Source: Aridibacter sp965216195 | GTDB lineage: Bacteria > Acidobacteriota > Blastocatellia > Pyrinomonadales > Pyrinomonadaceae | Assembly: GCA_965216195.1 (NCBI GenBank) | Contig: OZ244151.1 | Coordinates: 124,001 to 188,000, forward strand | Direction of reading: 5' to 3' | Length of the DNA stretch: 64,000 bases | Made by a program: the position numbers and the translations under genes | Shown here: in pieces, positions 51,463-61,316 of the stretch | Layout: each line of letters begins with the position of its first letter | Position numbering within the stretch: the first letter of the stretch is position 1 | Notes under the pieces: model-generated | Databases searched by the model: none | What the model saw: the letters and a program-made list of their open reading frames with translations, nothing else | Told to the model about the DNA's origin: nothing

Positions 51463-53436
51463 ATGAGTAAAATAATTGGAATTGACTTAGGAACGACAAA
51501 CTCGGTTGTTGCCGTGATGGAAGGCGGCGAACCAGAGGTTATAACAAACGCAGAAGGCGGGCGCACAACTCCTTCGGTTGTAGCGTTTACAAAAGACGGC
51601 GATAGACTTGTAGGCCAAGTAGCCAAGCGACAGGCGGTTACAAACCCGGAAAATACCCTTTATTCGATAAAACGTTTTATGGGAAGGCGATATGACGAGG
51701 TGTCGGAAGAGATTTCGCAGGTGCCATATAACGTTGTAAAGGCTTCAAATGGCGATGTACGGGTAAAGGTTGACGATAAAGAGTATTCGCCGCCTGAAAT
51801 TGCTGCGATGGTGTTGCAGAAGCTCAAGCAATCTGCCGAAGATTATCTTGGTCAGACTGTTGAAAAGGCTGTAATTACAGTGCCGGCATATTTTAATGAC
51901 GCGCAAAGACAGGCGACGAAAGACGCTGGAAAGATCGCGGGTCTTGAAGTGTCGCGGATTGTAAATGAGCCTACGGCGGCTGCACTTGCTTACGGTTTAG
52001 ACAAAAAGAGCGACGAGACCATTGCAGTTTTTGACTTCGGTGGCGGAACGTTTGATATTTCCGTTCTTGAAGTTGGCGAAGGCGTTGTTGAAGTTAAATC
52101 GACAAATGGTGACACCCATCTTGGCGGTGACGACGTTGACGATAAGCTGATCGATTGGATTATTGAGGAATTCAAAAAAGATCAGGGTATTGATTTGACG
52201 TCGGACAAAATGGCGCTTCAACGTCTAAAAGAAGCTGCGGAAAAAGCCAAGATCGAGCTCTCGAGTGCGATGGAAACCGAAATTAACCTGCCGTTTATTA
52301 CTGCGGACAATACGGGACCAAAGCACCTTGTAATGAAACTTACACGCTCGAAATTTGAGGCTTTGGTTGATGATATTTTGAAGCGTTTGATGCCGCCGGT
52401 TGAAAAGGCCATTGAAGACGCCGGATTGAAGCCGGGTGACATCGACGAACTGGTTCTTGTTGGTGGATCGACACGAATTCCGAAGGTTCAGGAGATGGTA
52501 ACGAAGTTTTTTGGTAAGGAGCCGAATAAATCTGTTAATCCTGACGAGGTTGTTGGTGTTGGTGCTGCGGTTCAGGCTGGCGTCCTGTCCGGAGATAAGA
52601 AAGACATTCTCCTGCTGGATGTAACACCTTTGACGCTCGGTATCGAAACGCTTGGCGGTGTGTTTACTGAAATGATTCCGCGAAACACCACGATTCCGAC
52701 GCGCAAATCGGAAATTTTCTCGACAGCTTCGGATAATCAAACATCTGTCGAAGTACACGTTCTTCAAGGTGAACGACCGATGGCTGGCGACAATAAGACG
52801 CTTGGTAAATTCCACCTGGTGGGCATTCCGCCAGCGCCTAGAGGTGTTCCGCAGGTTGAGGTTACATTCGATATCGATGCAAACGGTATCGTCAACGTCT
52901 CGGCTAAAGACGTTGGTACGGGTCGCGAACAGAAAATCACGATCACTGCTTCATCGGGACTTTCGAAAGACGAAATCGACAAGATGATGGAAGATGCTGA
53001 GTCGCATTCTGAGGATGATGAAGCTAAGAAGGCTGAGATTGAAGCCAGGAATCGTCTTGACGGACTCGTTTACAACGTTGAGAAATCTTTCAACGAAAGT
53101 AAAGACAAACTTGGTGATTCCGAGGCGAGCGAGATCGAAGCCGCAATTGGCGATGCGAAAACGGCGCTCAAGGACGGAGATGTCGATGCAATGAATTCGG
53201 CTTTTGAAACTCTGCAAACTTCGTCGCACAAACTCGCGGAAGTACTTTACAGCCAACAAACAGCCGATGCTGAAGATGGAGCCGAAGAGCAGGCTTCTAC
53301 TGCTTCTGCAGGTGGCGATAGTGATGATTCTTCTACCGTAGATTCTGATGAAGACGTGATCGACGCTGAGTATGTTGACGTCGATGAGGAAGCTTCTGAA
53401 GCTGAAGAAGAAGCGAAGGAAGAAGAAGGCGAATAA
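51463..53436 (+). CDS. dnaK: Molecular chaperone DnaK (Hsp70)
   Basis: A 657-residue Hsp70. The ATPase domain (1-385) shows IGIDLGTTNSVVAVMEGG, FDFGGGTFDISVLEVG and LVLVGGSTRIPKVQ. The substrate-binding domain and lid follow. The C-terminal tail is long and acidic (AEEEAKEEEGE), replacing the usual EEVD-like or KDKK ending, with an extended Ser/Asp-rich linker. The gene leads the dnaK-dnaJ-hspR group. A consensus promoter with a dyad precedes it, consistent with HspR repression. Confidence 0.97.
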   Translation: MSKIIGIDLGTTNSVVAVMEGGEPEVITNAEGGRTTPSVVAFTKDGDRLVGQVAKRQAVTNPENTLYSIKRFMGRRYDEVSEEISQVPYNVVKASNGDVRVKVDDKEYSPPEIAAMVLQKLKQSAEDYLGQTVEKAVITVPAYFNDAQRQATKDAGKIAGLEVSRIVNEPTAAALAYGLDKKSDETIAVFDFGGGTFDISVLEVGEGVVEVKSTNGDTHLGGDDVDDKLIDWIIEEFKKDQGIDLTSDKMALQRLKEAAEKAKIELSSAMETEINLPFITADNTGPKHLVMKLTRSKFEALVDDILKRLMPPVEKAIEDAGLKPGDIDELVLVGGSTRIPKVQEMVTKFFGKEPNKSVNPDEVVGVGAAVQAGVLSGDKKDILLLDVTPLTLGIETLGGVFTEMIPRNTTIPTRKSEIFSTASDNQTSVEVHVLQGERPMAGDNKTLGKFHLVGIPPAPRGVPQVEVTFDIDANGIVNVSAKDVGTGREQKITITASSGLSKDEIDKMMEDAESHSEDDEAKKAEIEARNRLDGLVYNVEKSFNESKDKLGDSEASEIEAAIGDAKTALKDGDVDAMNSAFETLQTSSHKLAEVLYSQQTADAEDGAEEQASTASAGGDSDDSSTVDSDEDVIDAEYVDVDEEASEAEEEAKEEEGE

Positions 53437-53452
53437 CATAGTGCTCGGTTTT

Positions 53453-53487
53453 CAGCAGTCGGCGGAACGCGTTTTTGCTGACTGCTG
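53453..53487 (+). promoter_or_regulatory. Inverted repeat between dnaK and dnaJ
   Basis: CAGCAGTC and GACTGCTG (8 bp) flank a 19-nt loop in the 77-bp gap. There is no T run, so termination is unlikely; it could be an mRNA-processing or stability hairpin adjusting DnaK over DnaJ levels. Confidence 0.45.
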
Positions 53488-53513
53488 GCTGCTGTCTTCT
53501 GAATACTAATTGA

Positions 53514-54692
53514 ATGGCAAAGAAGAAGGATTACTATAAAACGCTTGGCGTTAAGAAAACGTCGGATGGCAAGGAGATTAAGAAAGCTTATCGCCGACTC
53601 GCCCGAAAATACCATCCGGATGTAAACCCGGGTGATAAATCCGCTGAGGAAAAATTCAAAGAAATTCAGGAAGCCTATGACGTTCTGTCCGACGAGAAAA
53701 AACGCAAGGTATTCGATAAATTTGGCTACTACGATGACAACCTGGATATAAACTCGCCGTTTGGCGCGGGAGCCGGAGCGGGAGCGGGCGGTTTTGATTT
53801 CTCAGGGTTTTCGTGGGATTCCGGACAAGCTCCTGGTAGCGGTTCGACAAGCACTGGTGGTGGGTCTTCCAGTTTTAAGGACATTTTTTCCGATCTTTTT
53901 GGCGGCGGAGCACCTCAACCCGAAGTAGACCCACCTAAGCCACTTCCGAAAAAAGGAAGGGATATAGAGATTCCTCTCGCGCTGAAATTTGAGGAAGCGG
54001 TCACGGGGTTAACTACGAATCTTACGGTTAATCGTTCGACGCAGTGTTCTCGTTGCAATGGCGCGGGCGATATGGGAGGGCCGGTCGTTACCTGTTCAAC
54101 GTGTAAGGGTAGCGGGCAAGTACAGAAAAGTGGGGGACGGCTTCAGTTTTCCCAACCATGTATCGATTGCGAAGGGACAGGGCGAAGGAGACAACCTTGT
54201 TCGCTTTGTAAAGGGAAGGGAGTTACTCCGGTAAAACAACAGGTTAAGGTGAGAATTCCAGCGGGAGTTGATACCGGATCTAGAGTTCGGATCCCAAAAA
54301 AAGGTCATGGTGGGCGTCTAGGTGCGCCACCAGGCGATCTATACATTGTTACAAACGTAGGCAAGCACAAGTATTTTAAGCGCAAGGGAAACAACATTTA
54401 TGTCAAAGTTCCTATCAGTGTTCCGGAAGCGGCTCTGGGCGCGAAGATTGAAGTTCCAACCGTCGAAGGAAAAACGACCTTGAAAATTCCGCCGGGAACT
54501 CAATCGGGACAAAAAATACGCCTTCGAGAGCGAGGCATTCCGAGCGTTAGAAATAAGAATGTACGCGGGGATCAGTTTGTTGAGGTTAAGATCACACTTC
54601 CGCGTGTGATCAGCGAAGAAACAAAGGAAATTTTGCGTCAGTTTGAAAAGGCCAACTCCAAAAACCCTCGACGAAGAATGGGGCTCAAGTAG
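53514..54692 (+). CDS. dnaJ: Type I DnaJ co-chaperone
   Basis: A 392-residue Hsp40. The J domain (1-70) has the HPD motif in KYHPDVNPG, then a Gly/Phe-rich region (about 78-125), four CxxCxGxG zinc repeats (CSRCNGAG, CSTCKGSG, CIDCEGTG, CSLCKGKG) and C-terminal peptide-binding domains. All zinc repeats are intact. It follows dnaK by 77 bases and precedes hspR. Confidence 0.97.
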   Translation: MAKKKDYYKTLGVKKTSDGKEIKKAYRRLARKYHPDVNPGDKSAEEKFKEIQEAYDVLSDEKKRKVFDKFGYYDDNLDINSPFGAGAGAGAGGFDFSGFSWDSGQAPGSGSTSTGGGSSSFKDIFSDLFGGGAPQPEVDPPKPLPKKGRDIEIPLALKFEEAVTGLTTNLTVNRSTQCSRCNGAGDMGGPVVTCSTCKGSGQVQKSGGRLQFSQPCIDCEGTGRRRQPCSLCKGKGVTPVKQQVKVRIPAGVDTGSRVRIPKKGHGGRLGAPPGDLYIVTNVGKHKYFKRKGNNIYVKVPISVPEAALGAKIEVPTVEGKTTLKIPPGTQSGQKIRLRERGIPSVRNKNVRGDQFVEVKITLPRVISEETKEILRQFEKANSKNPRRRMGLK

Positions 54693-54876
54693 GGAAGTTT
54701 TGGTGGTCTTGGAAGTCCTGGAGGACTCTAGATAGATCCGGGAGATAAAGAATTCGCCGAAGGCGTAATAAACAATAGCCCGGTATAAACGGAGCGTGAG
54801 GCGTGGGTTGTGAAAAAAGAGTATCGCCCTTTAAGGATTCGAACATAAAGTTTACGAAGTATGGAGTTAGTTTGCG

Positions 54877-55293
54877 ATGGCTGATAAGAAGGTAAAAACA
54901 TACACAATCAGCGTAGTGGCAAAGCTATACGAGATACATCCGCAAACGCTGCGCGGCTATGAACGTGAAGGCTTATTGGCTCCTTCGCGTTCGGAAGGTA
55001 ACACTAGAAAATATACTGATGCGGATCTCGAACGCCTAGAAGTCATTCTCTCACTTACAAAAGAACTGGGCGTAAATCTTGCCGGAGTGGAAATCATTCT
55101 CAACATGCGTGAGAAGATGGACACGATGCAGCGCGAATTCGAACGCTTTTTTGAATATCTCAGAAATCACGCAAGCGAATTTTCAAGTCAGGTGGAAACT
55201 TTTTCAGATTCGGAGGCGTTGATTCCCGTTTCGCGCCCGCTGCGTTTCCGCGAAGATATAGAGGTAGAAATCAGCGGTGAAAACGACGAATAA
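54877..55293 (+). CDS. hspR: HspR-type MerR-family heat-shock repressor
   Basis: A 138-residue MerR-family regulator with the HspR pattern: YTISVVAKLYEIHPQTLRGY, then EREGLLAPSRSEGNTRKYTD and LTKELGVNLAGVEIIL. The N-terminal winged helix-turn-helix is complete and the C terminus is long and acidic. HspR represses chaperone operons and is released with help from DnaK, forming a feedback loop. Its place after dnaJ is the usual one. The dyads at the dnaK and hsp20 promoters are its likely sites, although they are not the classic HAIR element. Confidence 0.9.
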   Translation: MADKKVKTYTISVVAKLYEIHPQTLRGYEREGLLAPSRSEGNTRKYTDADLERLEVILSLTKELGVNLAGVEIILNMREKMDTMQREFERFFEYLRNHASEFSSQVETFSDSEALIPVSRPLRFREDIEVEISGENDE

Positions 55294-55391
55294 CTTCGAC
55301 TAGCCCACATTTCTCTTTACAAATCTTTCCTTTTTTTACAAAATAGGATTCTCATTCCCCGAACAATTTAATATCTAACAGGAGGACTCCC

Positions 55392-58300
55392 ATGAAAAGT
55401 TTGTATGGAATAACTCTGTCTCACATAGTTTTAGTGTGCCTCACAATCACCTACACCGCGATTGCGCAGGATTTAGACGATGTAACGATCAGCGGAATAG
55501 TAACTGATTCAAATGGTGATGCATTGAAGGGGGCGTTGGTAAAAGCAGCTTCAGTTTCAAATGCGAAAACACTTACCGTTACGACGGACAATCAAGGACG
55601 ATACTGGTTGATCGACCTCGCCCCCGGTGTTTACAAAGTTTCGGTTTCGGCGAAGGGATTCGGAACTATTAAAACAAAAGAGCTCGAAACAATATCGGCG
55701 CAAAATCTTCAGCTGAATTTTACGCTCGCGCCAGCCGCAATTACTGCCGAGCAAACGGTCACCGTCTCCGATACAGTCTTAGCGACGATTGATACAACGC
55801 GAACAATCGTGGGCGGAACCATAACCGGTAACGAAATCGAAGCACTTCCAAACGCGTCGAACGATGTTTTGGATTTAGTCTATTCCCTTAGCGGAACCGC
55901 AGAGGAACCTCTTTCGATACGCAATCTGGCGGGCGACGATAGAATCGGAGACGGTAGTGAATCAGACGAACCATCTAAGGTGCTCGGTACCGGCAGTTTG
56001 TCCCTCGCGGGCGGAGTTGCGTATTCGACCAACATCACGATCGACGGGCTTGATAACAACGATGACCGGAGTGCTGAAGAGCGTTTTCAACCTCCCGTTG
56101 ATTCAGTTGCAGAGGTACAGGTGATTTCGAATCAATTTTCCGCAGAATATGGACGTGCATCCGGAGGGCGAATAAATATTAAAACCAAGGCCGGCGCGAG
56201 AAAGTTTCGCGGTCGGTTTTCGATGTTTTTTGAAGACGACAACTTAAACGCAAACACCTACAACAATAATAGGCGGGGACTGTCGCGGTTACCGTTTGCC
56301 GAGTATGCGCCAGGAGGGACGCTAAGCGGTCCGATCCCCTTTTGGTATTTCAAAAATCGAACCTATTTTTTTAGTTCCTATTCTTACCGGGATCGAAATG
56401 CGACTACACAGATCTTCACCGCGGTTCCGGTAGTACAAAATTCAGCCTACCCTCTGCCATCCCCGACCGAACCTGACACGGTGAGACCGGATCTGGACGA
56501 GGCCGGCAGCGCTCAAATTGGTAATTACATTTTGCGCGTTGATACGCCTCAGAAGAGACACCGACTTACACAAAGAATCGACCATAACTTCACAGATGCC
56601 CACAACCTTACTTTTAACTATCAATTTGGGCGAAGCGTTGGGTTTAGGCAGTATCGGGAAACGACAAGATTTCTTGAAAACACGCTAAAGGGTCGAAAAA
56701 AGGATAACGACTCATTTTATGTCACGGACAATTACGTAGTTAATTCGAATTTTGTAAACCAAATACGTTTTCAATTTTCAAAGTACAGTCCCGGATTTAG
56801 CACGGAAAATCCGCTTGATCCAGTTGTTTTACTTAGCGTTAAGGACGAAACGCAAGCCGGAGATCCGGATCAGATTCGCGGCACGGTTGTCGTCGGAAAT
56901 TCGACGAACGGATTCGCAAACGTTAGACAAGAAAAGCGGTACCAGGTTCAGGAAACAGTAAATTTAGTTATAGGCAATCACAATTTGAGAGTTGGAGCCG
57001 ACATTCAGAGGATTGATTCTCGAATTAACGAACTTTTTGATTCAACCGGCACCTATAACTTCGATTCTGTGAACGATTTTGTCGCAAATCAGGTTTCTCG
57101 ATTCCGCAGGAATTCGGGTGTTGTTTCGACGATTTCCAATACCTATTCTGGATTCTTTGTGCAAAACGACTGGCGCTTCCGTTCGAATATAACAATGAAT
57201 TTCGGACTTCGTTACGAAAAAGAGAGTTTGATTGATGACTCGAATAATTTTGGGCCAAGGCTCGCACTGGCATATTCCCCGGGAGAAGACGGGAAATCCG
57301 TCATCCGCATCGGCGGAGGGGTTTTCTACAATCGCGCGCTACTCAGAACGATTGATGACCATACTATTGATAGGCAGCAAGTACGATTTGATAGTAATCG
57401 TTTAGATGGTCCTTCAAACGAAGCCACCTGTTACACAGACCCGGCGCAGGCTTCGCGCGACGAGTGTGTCTTCCTGCTCTATGCCGCAAACAATTTTCCA
57501 ACCGCTCCGACTCTTGACGAAATTAGAGCCATACCCGGGATAGCCAATCTCGATCGGGCTTTTTCAAATACTAGCTCGGATGAAAGGCGCTTTGAAGACG
57601 ATATAAAAATACCTGAAAGCTATCAGTTCAACGTTGGATACGAGCGAGATCTTGGCAGGGGTTTCGCCTTTGAGACAAACTTTACCTATACCAAAGCTGT
57701 GCGTTTGTGGAGAGAGCAAAACGTTAACGCTTTTGTGTTGCCGAACGGTTTTTCGAACTACACGGACTACTTACTGTCCCTTGGTGATGTAACGATTCCG
57801 GGAACATCGAGCGGTACCGACACTTATCGATTCGAGCTTGGAGATCGGACCGATGCCATCGGTGACCGTGATTCGTTAAGCGGGGGAGAATGTCGCAGCA
57901 GTACCGCGCTGTGCATTGTAAATCTCAACACTTTGCGGAGTTCGACGAGCAATTTTAACGCCATCGGTATTGCACGAAGGGCGCTTAGAGCGACTTTGGG
58001 AAGACCGAATCCGCTTATCGACGACCGAATTCTTGAGGTTGGCTCGATGGGGAAAAGCGTCTACGCAGGACTCTCGCTGGAACTGCGACGTCGGTTTCGA
58101 GATTTGGGTTATGGATTTGGTAGCTCGATGCGGTTTTCTTACGTGCTCTCTCGAACTCGGGATGACGGACATGTCGACACGAGTTCAGCACAGATTCGAG
58201 GTGATTTCAAATCCGAGTTTGCAAGAAGTCTGACTGACAGAACACACAAGTTTAGGTTTTCTGGCACGATAGAATTATCGAAATGGCTCGGAAGACTTCG

Positions 58301-58769
58301 CATGTCGCCGATCATAAGGGTCGAGTCAGGGAGACCATTTAATATTTCTATCGGCGGAAGTGATCGTAACTTGGATGACGAAAGAAATGACCGTCCGAAT
58401 TATTCGGGAGATGTCGGGAAAATCGTTTGGCATCATCCGGACGATCCATTTCCGCAAACACTGTTCGAAGGTTTTTCGCTTGCTCCGATTGGTAGTTCTG
58501 GAGGGAACTTGCCGCGAAACGCCGGAAGCGGACCGGGTTTATTTATGTTTGATTTAAATGTTAGTCGGCAATTTCGATTTAGCGAACGATTTCGAATCAG
58601 ACCTCAGGTTTCGTTTACCAATATTTTAAACGCCACAGTGTTTAGCTTTGGAACGAATTTTATCGGTCTTGAGAATGCGGGAAGTCCGGAATTTGAGCGC
58701 GGCTTTTTGACGCCTTCGCGAACGCTGCGGCAGCGCAAGATTCAGCTTGGACTTCGTGTAGATTTCTGA
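55392..58769 (+). CDS. Oar-like TonB-dependent receptor, large
   Basis: A 1125-residue outer-membrane receptor with signal peptide (about 1-25, ending TAIAQ), a carboxypeptidase-regulatory-like domain (about 30-115; TISGIVTDSNGDALKGALVK), a plug domain and a long barrel ending FLTPSRTLRQRKIQLGLRVDF. It is similar in build to the protein at 31625 but longer. The ribosome site is AGGAGG, 6 bases before the ATG. Substrate unknown. It is followed by the DUF4388 gene after about 140 bases. Confidence 0.92.
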   Translation: MKSLYGITLSHIVLVCLTITYTAIAQDLDDVTISGIVTDSNGDALKGALVKAASVSNAKTLTVTTDNQGRYWLIDLAPGVYKVSVSAKGFGTIKTKELETISAQNLQLNFTLAPAAITAEQTVTVSDTVLATIDTTRTIVGGTITGNEIEALPNASNDVLDLVYSLSGTAEEPLSIRNLAGDDRIGDGSESDEPSKVLGTGSLSLAGGVAYSTNITIDGLDNNDDRSAEERFQPPVDSVAEVQVISNQFSAEYGRASGGRINIKTKAGARKFRGRFSMFFEDDNLNANTYNNNRRGLSRLPFAEYAPGGTLSGPIPFWYFKNRTYFFSSYSYRDRNATTQIFTAVPVVQNSAYPLPSPTEPDTVRPDLDEAGSAQIGNYILRVDTPQKRHRLTQRIDHNFTDAHNLTFNYQFGRSVGFRQYRETTRFLENTLKGRKKDNDSFYVTDNYVVNSNFVNQIRFQFSKYSPGFSTENPLDPVVLLSVKDETQAGDPDQIRGTVVVGNSTNGFANVRQEKRYQVQETVNLVIGNHNLRVGADIQRIDSRINELFDSTGTYNFDSVNDFVANQVSRFRRNSGVVSTISNTYSGFFVQNDWRFRSNITMNFGLRYEKESLIDDSNNFGPRLALAYSPGEDGKSVIRIGGGVFYNRALLRTIDDHTIDRQQVRFDSNRLDGPSNEATCYTDPAQASRDECVFLLYAANNFPTAPTLDEIRAIPGIANLDRAFSNTSSDERRFEDDIKIPESYQFNVGYERDLGRGFAFETNFTYTKAVRLWREQNVNAFVLPNGFSNYTDYLLSLGDVTIPGTSSGTDTYRFELGDRTDAIGDRDSLSGGECRSSTALCIVNLNTLRSSTSNFNAIGIARRALRATLGRPNPLIDDRILEVGSMGKSVYAGLSLELRRRFRDLGYGFGSSMRFSYVLSRTRDDGHVDTSSAQIRGDFKSEFARSLTDRTHKFRFSGTIELSKWLGRLRMSPIIRVESGRPFNISIGGSDRNLDDERNDRPNYSGDVGKIVWHHPDDPFPQTLFEGFSLAPIGSSGGNLPRNAGSGPGLFMFDLNVSRQFRFSERFRIRPQVSFTNILNATVFSFGTNFIGLENAGSPEFERGFLTPSRTLRQRKIQLGLRVDF

Positions 58770-58908
58770 TCCTGGATTCTAAGCGGGCAGGAACCTCTTA
58801 AAGGATTATTTCGGGTTTTTGCTCGCAAAACTTTACAAATTTTCCGTGACTTTCTTGTTCAAGGTATGTTAAATTAAGTGTTAAACATTTTTTAATTTGG
58901 TGTGCAGT

Positions 58909-59670
58909 ATGAAGTTGTCGCTGGAAGACGTCACAGTTTTAGAGGATTCGGTCGAGACTATTTTAATCGACGCGGATTTGTTTGTTAAGTATAAGTCTCC
59001 GGACAAGGCTATATCCTTGTTGCGGTCGGCAATCGAGCGCAATCCCCATTCGATCTCGCTGCGTGAGAAGCTGCGTGAATTAGCAAATGTTTATCGAAAT
59101 CTTGACGAAGCTACCGAGCAATGCCTGGCGCTTGCGAGTCTTTATATCAGGCGTTCGAGCTTTGATCTTGCCTACGATCGCTTGCAAGAGGCGAAATCTC
59201 TCGATCCGCGAATTTCGATCGCATCCGGTCTTGAGGCGATTCGAGCCGCGCGAATGCCCGGTAGAAATACGGATATTTCGAGTAAACCCGAAGTAGATAA
59301 GCGGAAAATTGTTCTCTCTGGTGACATTGGTATTGTAGGAATTTTTGATGCCGTGCAGGTTGTCGAAAATGCGCGTCTGACCGGTCTCTTGATTTTGAAA
59401 GCTGAAAAAGAAATTGCAAGCATTGCTTTTAACGAGGGGAAAATCGTAGACGCACAAGCCGAGGGAATGGACAGTATGGCAGCCTTCAAACGAATAATCG
59501 AGATAACGGACGGTGAGTTTGAGTTTGCGCGGTCCGAGGAGCCTTTTCCCGAGGTGATTTCGGTAGTTTCGAATAAAAACTTCCTGCTAAATACGGTTGC
59601 CTCCCTCGAAGCGGAAAGAGCGGAAAAACAAGGGCTTAGAGACCTAAGCCTTGAAGAGATAGCGATTTAA
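58909..59670 (+). CDS. TPR/DUF4388-domain protein
   Basis: A 253-residue cytosolic protein. The N-terminal half (about 1-110) has TPR-like helices (PDKAISLLRSAIERNPHSISL, YDRLQEAKSLDPRIS). The C-terminal half (about 128-240) matches DUF4388, a PatA-like domain (LSGDIGIVGIFDAVQVVENARLTGLLIL, then GKIVDAQAEGMDSMAAF). Such proteins are linked to two-component or gliding-type signalling in Myxococcota and Acidobacteriota. The ATG at 58909 was chosen over a codon at 58897 that gives four extra residues. No partner gene is adjacent. Confidence 0.85.
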   Translation: MKLSLEDVTVLEDSVETILIDADLFVKYKSPDKAISLLRSAIERNPHSISLREKLRELANVYRNLDEATEQCLALASLYIRRSSFDLAYDRLQEAKSLDPRISIASGLEAIRAARMPGRNTDISSKPEVDKRKIVLSGDIGIVGIFDAVQVVENARLTGLLILKAEKEIASIAFNEGKIVDAQAEGMDSMAAFKRIIEITDGEFEFARSEEPFPEVISVVSNKNFLLNTVASLEAERAEKQGLRDLSLEEIAI

Positions 59671-59673
59671 AGA

Positions 59674-60477
59674 TTATCTGTCGCTATCCATAGTTCCGTT
59701 TTCTAGGCAACATTTTGTAATAAAATTCACGGCATCTTCGGGAGAATCTGTCAGATACATCAAACCCAGATCTTCCGCGTTTATATTTTTTTCCGAAAGC
59801 ATTGTCGACGTGAGCCACGACAACATTCCTTTCCAGTAACTCGATCCAAACATTACAACCGGAAAATTTCGTATCTTGCGTGTTTGGATCAAAGTAAGCG
59901 CCTCAAACACTTCATCCATCGTTCCAAAACCACCCGGAAAGATCACGTAAGCGTTACTGTATTTTATAAACATTGTCTTTCGGATCATAAAATATTTGAA
60001 AGTCAGCTCGTGAGTTTGATAAGGGTTTGGTTTTTGCTCAAAGGGCAGCTCGATATTTACACCGACAGATACGCCGCCAGCTTCAAATGCACCACGATTT
60101 CCCGCTTCCATGATGCCCGGCCCACCGCCGGTGATTACTTCAAAGCCGGATTGCGCGAGCCGTTTGCCGGTTTCGCGAGCCGCCTCATAGTATTCATTGT
60201 CTTCTTTTGTACGCGCAGAGCCAAAGATCGAGACGCCGCGTGTAATTGTTGCGAGCGCATCGAATCCATTTACGCATTCACCCATGATTCTAAAGACACG
60301 CCAGGAATCAGAGCTTTTAAAATAATCATCCGGCTCGGGCGAACGCAGGAGCGCTTCATCTTCCGTGAAGTCCCAAACAAGGCCCTTTTCCCTTGCTTCG
60401 GCTACTGTTTCCGGTTCGTCCTTTGTTTTGTGCCTTAAGATCGGCTCATTGGTTTTGAAATTTCTTTTTTCAGACAT
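59674..60477 (-). CDS. LOG-family Rossmann-fold protein (TIGR00730)
   Basis: A 267-residue member of the LOG/lysine-decarboxylase-like family. The motifs GGGPGIMEAGNRGA and PGGFGTMDEVFEAL (PGGxGTxxE) are complete. LOG enzymes hydrolyse nucleoside 5'-monophosphates to base and ribose-5-phosphate, and bacterial members are often PpnN/LOG-like. The N-terminal 90 residues are a leader rich in Asp/Glu with no known domain. It ends convergent with the DUF4388 gene and is 12 bases from fabI. Confidence 0.9.
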   Translation of the reverse strand: MSEKRNFKTNEPILRHKTKDEPETVAEAREKGLVWDFTEDEALLRSPEPDDYFKSSDSWRVFRIMGECVNGFDALATITRGVSIFGSARTKEDNEYYEAARETGKRLAQSGFEVITGGGPGIMEAGNRGAFEAGGVSVGVNIELPFEQKPNPYQTHELTFKYFMIRKTMFIKYSNAYVIFPGGFGTMDEVFEALTLIQTRKIRNFPVVMFGSSYWKGMLSWLTSTMLSEKNINAEDLGLMYLTDSPEDAVNFITKCCLENGTMDSDR

Positions 60478-60489
60478 AAAACTGGTTCC

Positions 60490-61251
60490 TTACATTCCCA
60501 TTATGTTGTAGCCGCAATCAACGTAAATTGTTTCACCCGTAATTGCTGAAGATAAATCGCTGACGAGGAACAATGCGGTATTGCCAACTTCGCGCGCTTC
60601 GACGTTTCGCCTTAGAGGAGCTTTTTGTTCGACGTGCTTTAAAAACGAACCCAGGTCTTTCACGCCGCGGGCAGACAGCGTGCTAATAGGTCCGGCGCTG
60701 ATTGCGTTGACCCTTATGTTGTTCTTACCCAGATCTTCTGCCAGATACCTCACCGAAGCTTCGAGCGCCGACTTGGCGACACCCATGACATTGTAATTTT
60801 GCACGACCTTTTCTGCCCCATAGTAAGACATCGTCACAATGCTTCCGCCATTTTTCATCAACGGTAAAGCAGCACGCGAGACCTGTGGAAGCGAAAATGC
60901 GCTAACTTCCAGTGCAGTAAGAAAGGCTTCCCTTGAAGTCTCTGCAAAATCACCCTTTAGTGCCTCACGCGGAGCAAAAGCAATTGAGTGAATCAAAAAA
61001 TCGAGCCTGCCAAATTTTTTGTCGATCTCTTCGAAAACTGAATCGACCTCATCTTGGTCGGTTACGTCGCAGGGAATGAGTAGCGTGTCATCAAGATCGG
61101 CTGTGAGTTTATCGATATATCTTTTCAGCCGCTCGCCCTGATATGTAAACGCTAGCTTCGCGCCATTATCAAGACACGATTGAGCGCAAGCCCAAGCTAT
61201 TGAACGCTTGTTTGCAACACCTAAAATCAAACCGACTTTTTCTTTAAGCAT
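60490..61251 (-). CDS. fabI: Enoyl-[acyl-carrier-protein] reductase (NADH)
   Basis: A 253-residue enzyme performing the last reduction in each cycle of type II fatty-acid synthesis. GVANKRSIAWACAQSC (about 11-26) is the cofactor loop of FabI, and the catalytic Tyr-x6-Lys is in YNVMGVAKSALE. HSIAFAPREALKG is also conserved. It is the target of triclosan-type inhibitors in other bacteria. The length is normal. It precedes the LOG-family gene on the same strand by 12 bases. Confidence 0.96.
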   Translation of the reverse strand: MLKEKVGLILGVANKRSIAWACAQSCLDNGAKLAFTYQGERLKRYIDKLTADLDDTLLIPCDVTDQDEVDSVFEEIDKKFGRLDFLIHSIAFAPREALKGDFAETSREAFLTALEVSAFSLPQVSRAALPLMKNGGSIVTMSYYGAEKVVQNYNVMGVAKSALEASVRYLAEDLGKNNIRVNAISAGPISTLSARGVKDLGSFLKHVEQKAPLRRNVEAREVGNTALFLVSDLSSAITGETIYVDCGYNIMGM

Positions 61252-61316
61252 ATGATTGTGAATTGAAAAATCTTAAAGCCCAAAAGTAATTAGCAAATCT
61301 ACTCCGATCAAAACAC

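Noticed and set aside
52225..52815. Long minus-strand ORF opposite dnaK
   Set aside because: It is antisense to the conserved dnaK frame and shows no recognisable domain.
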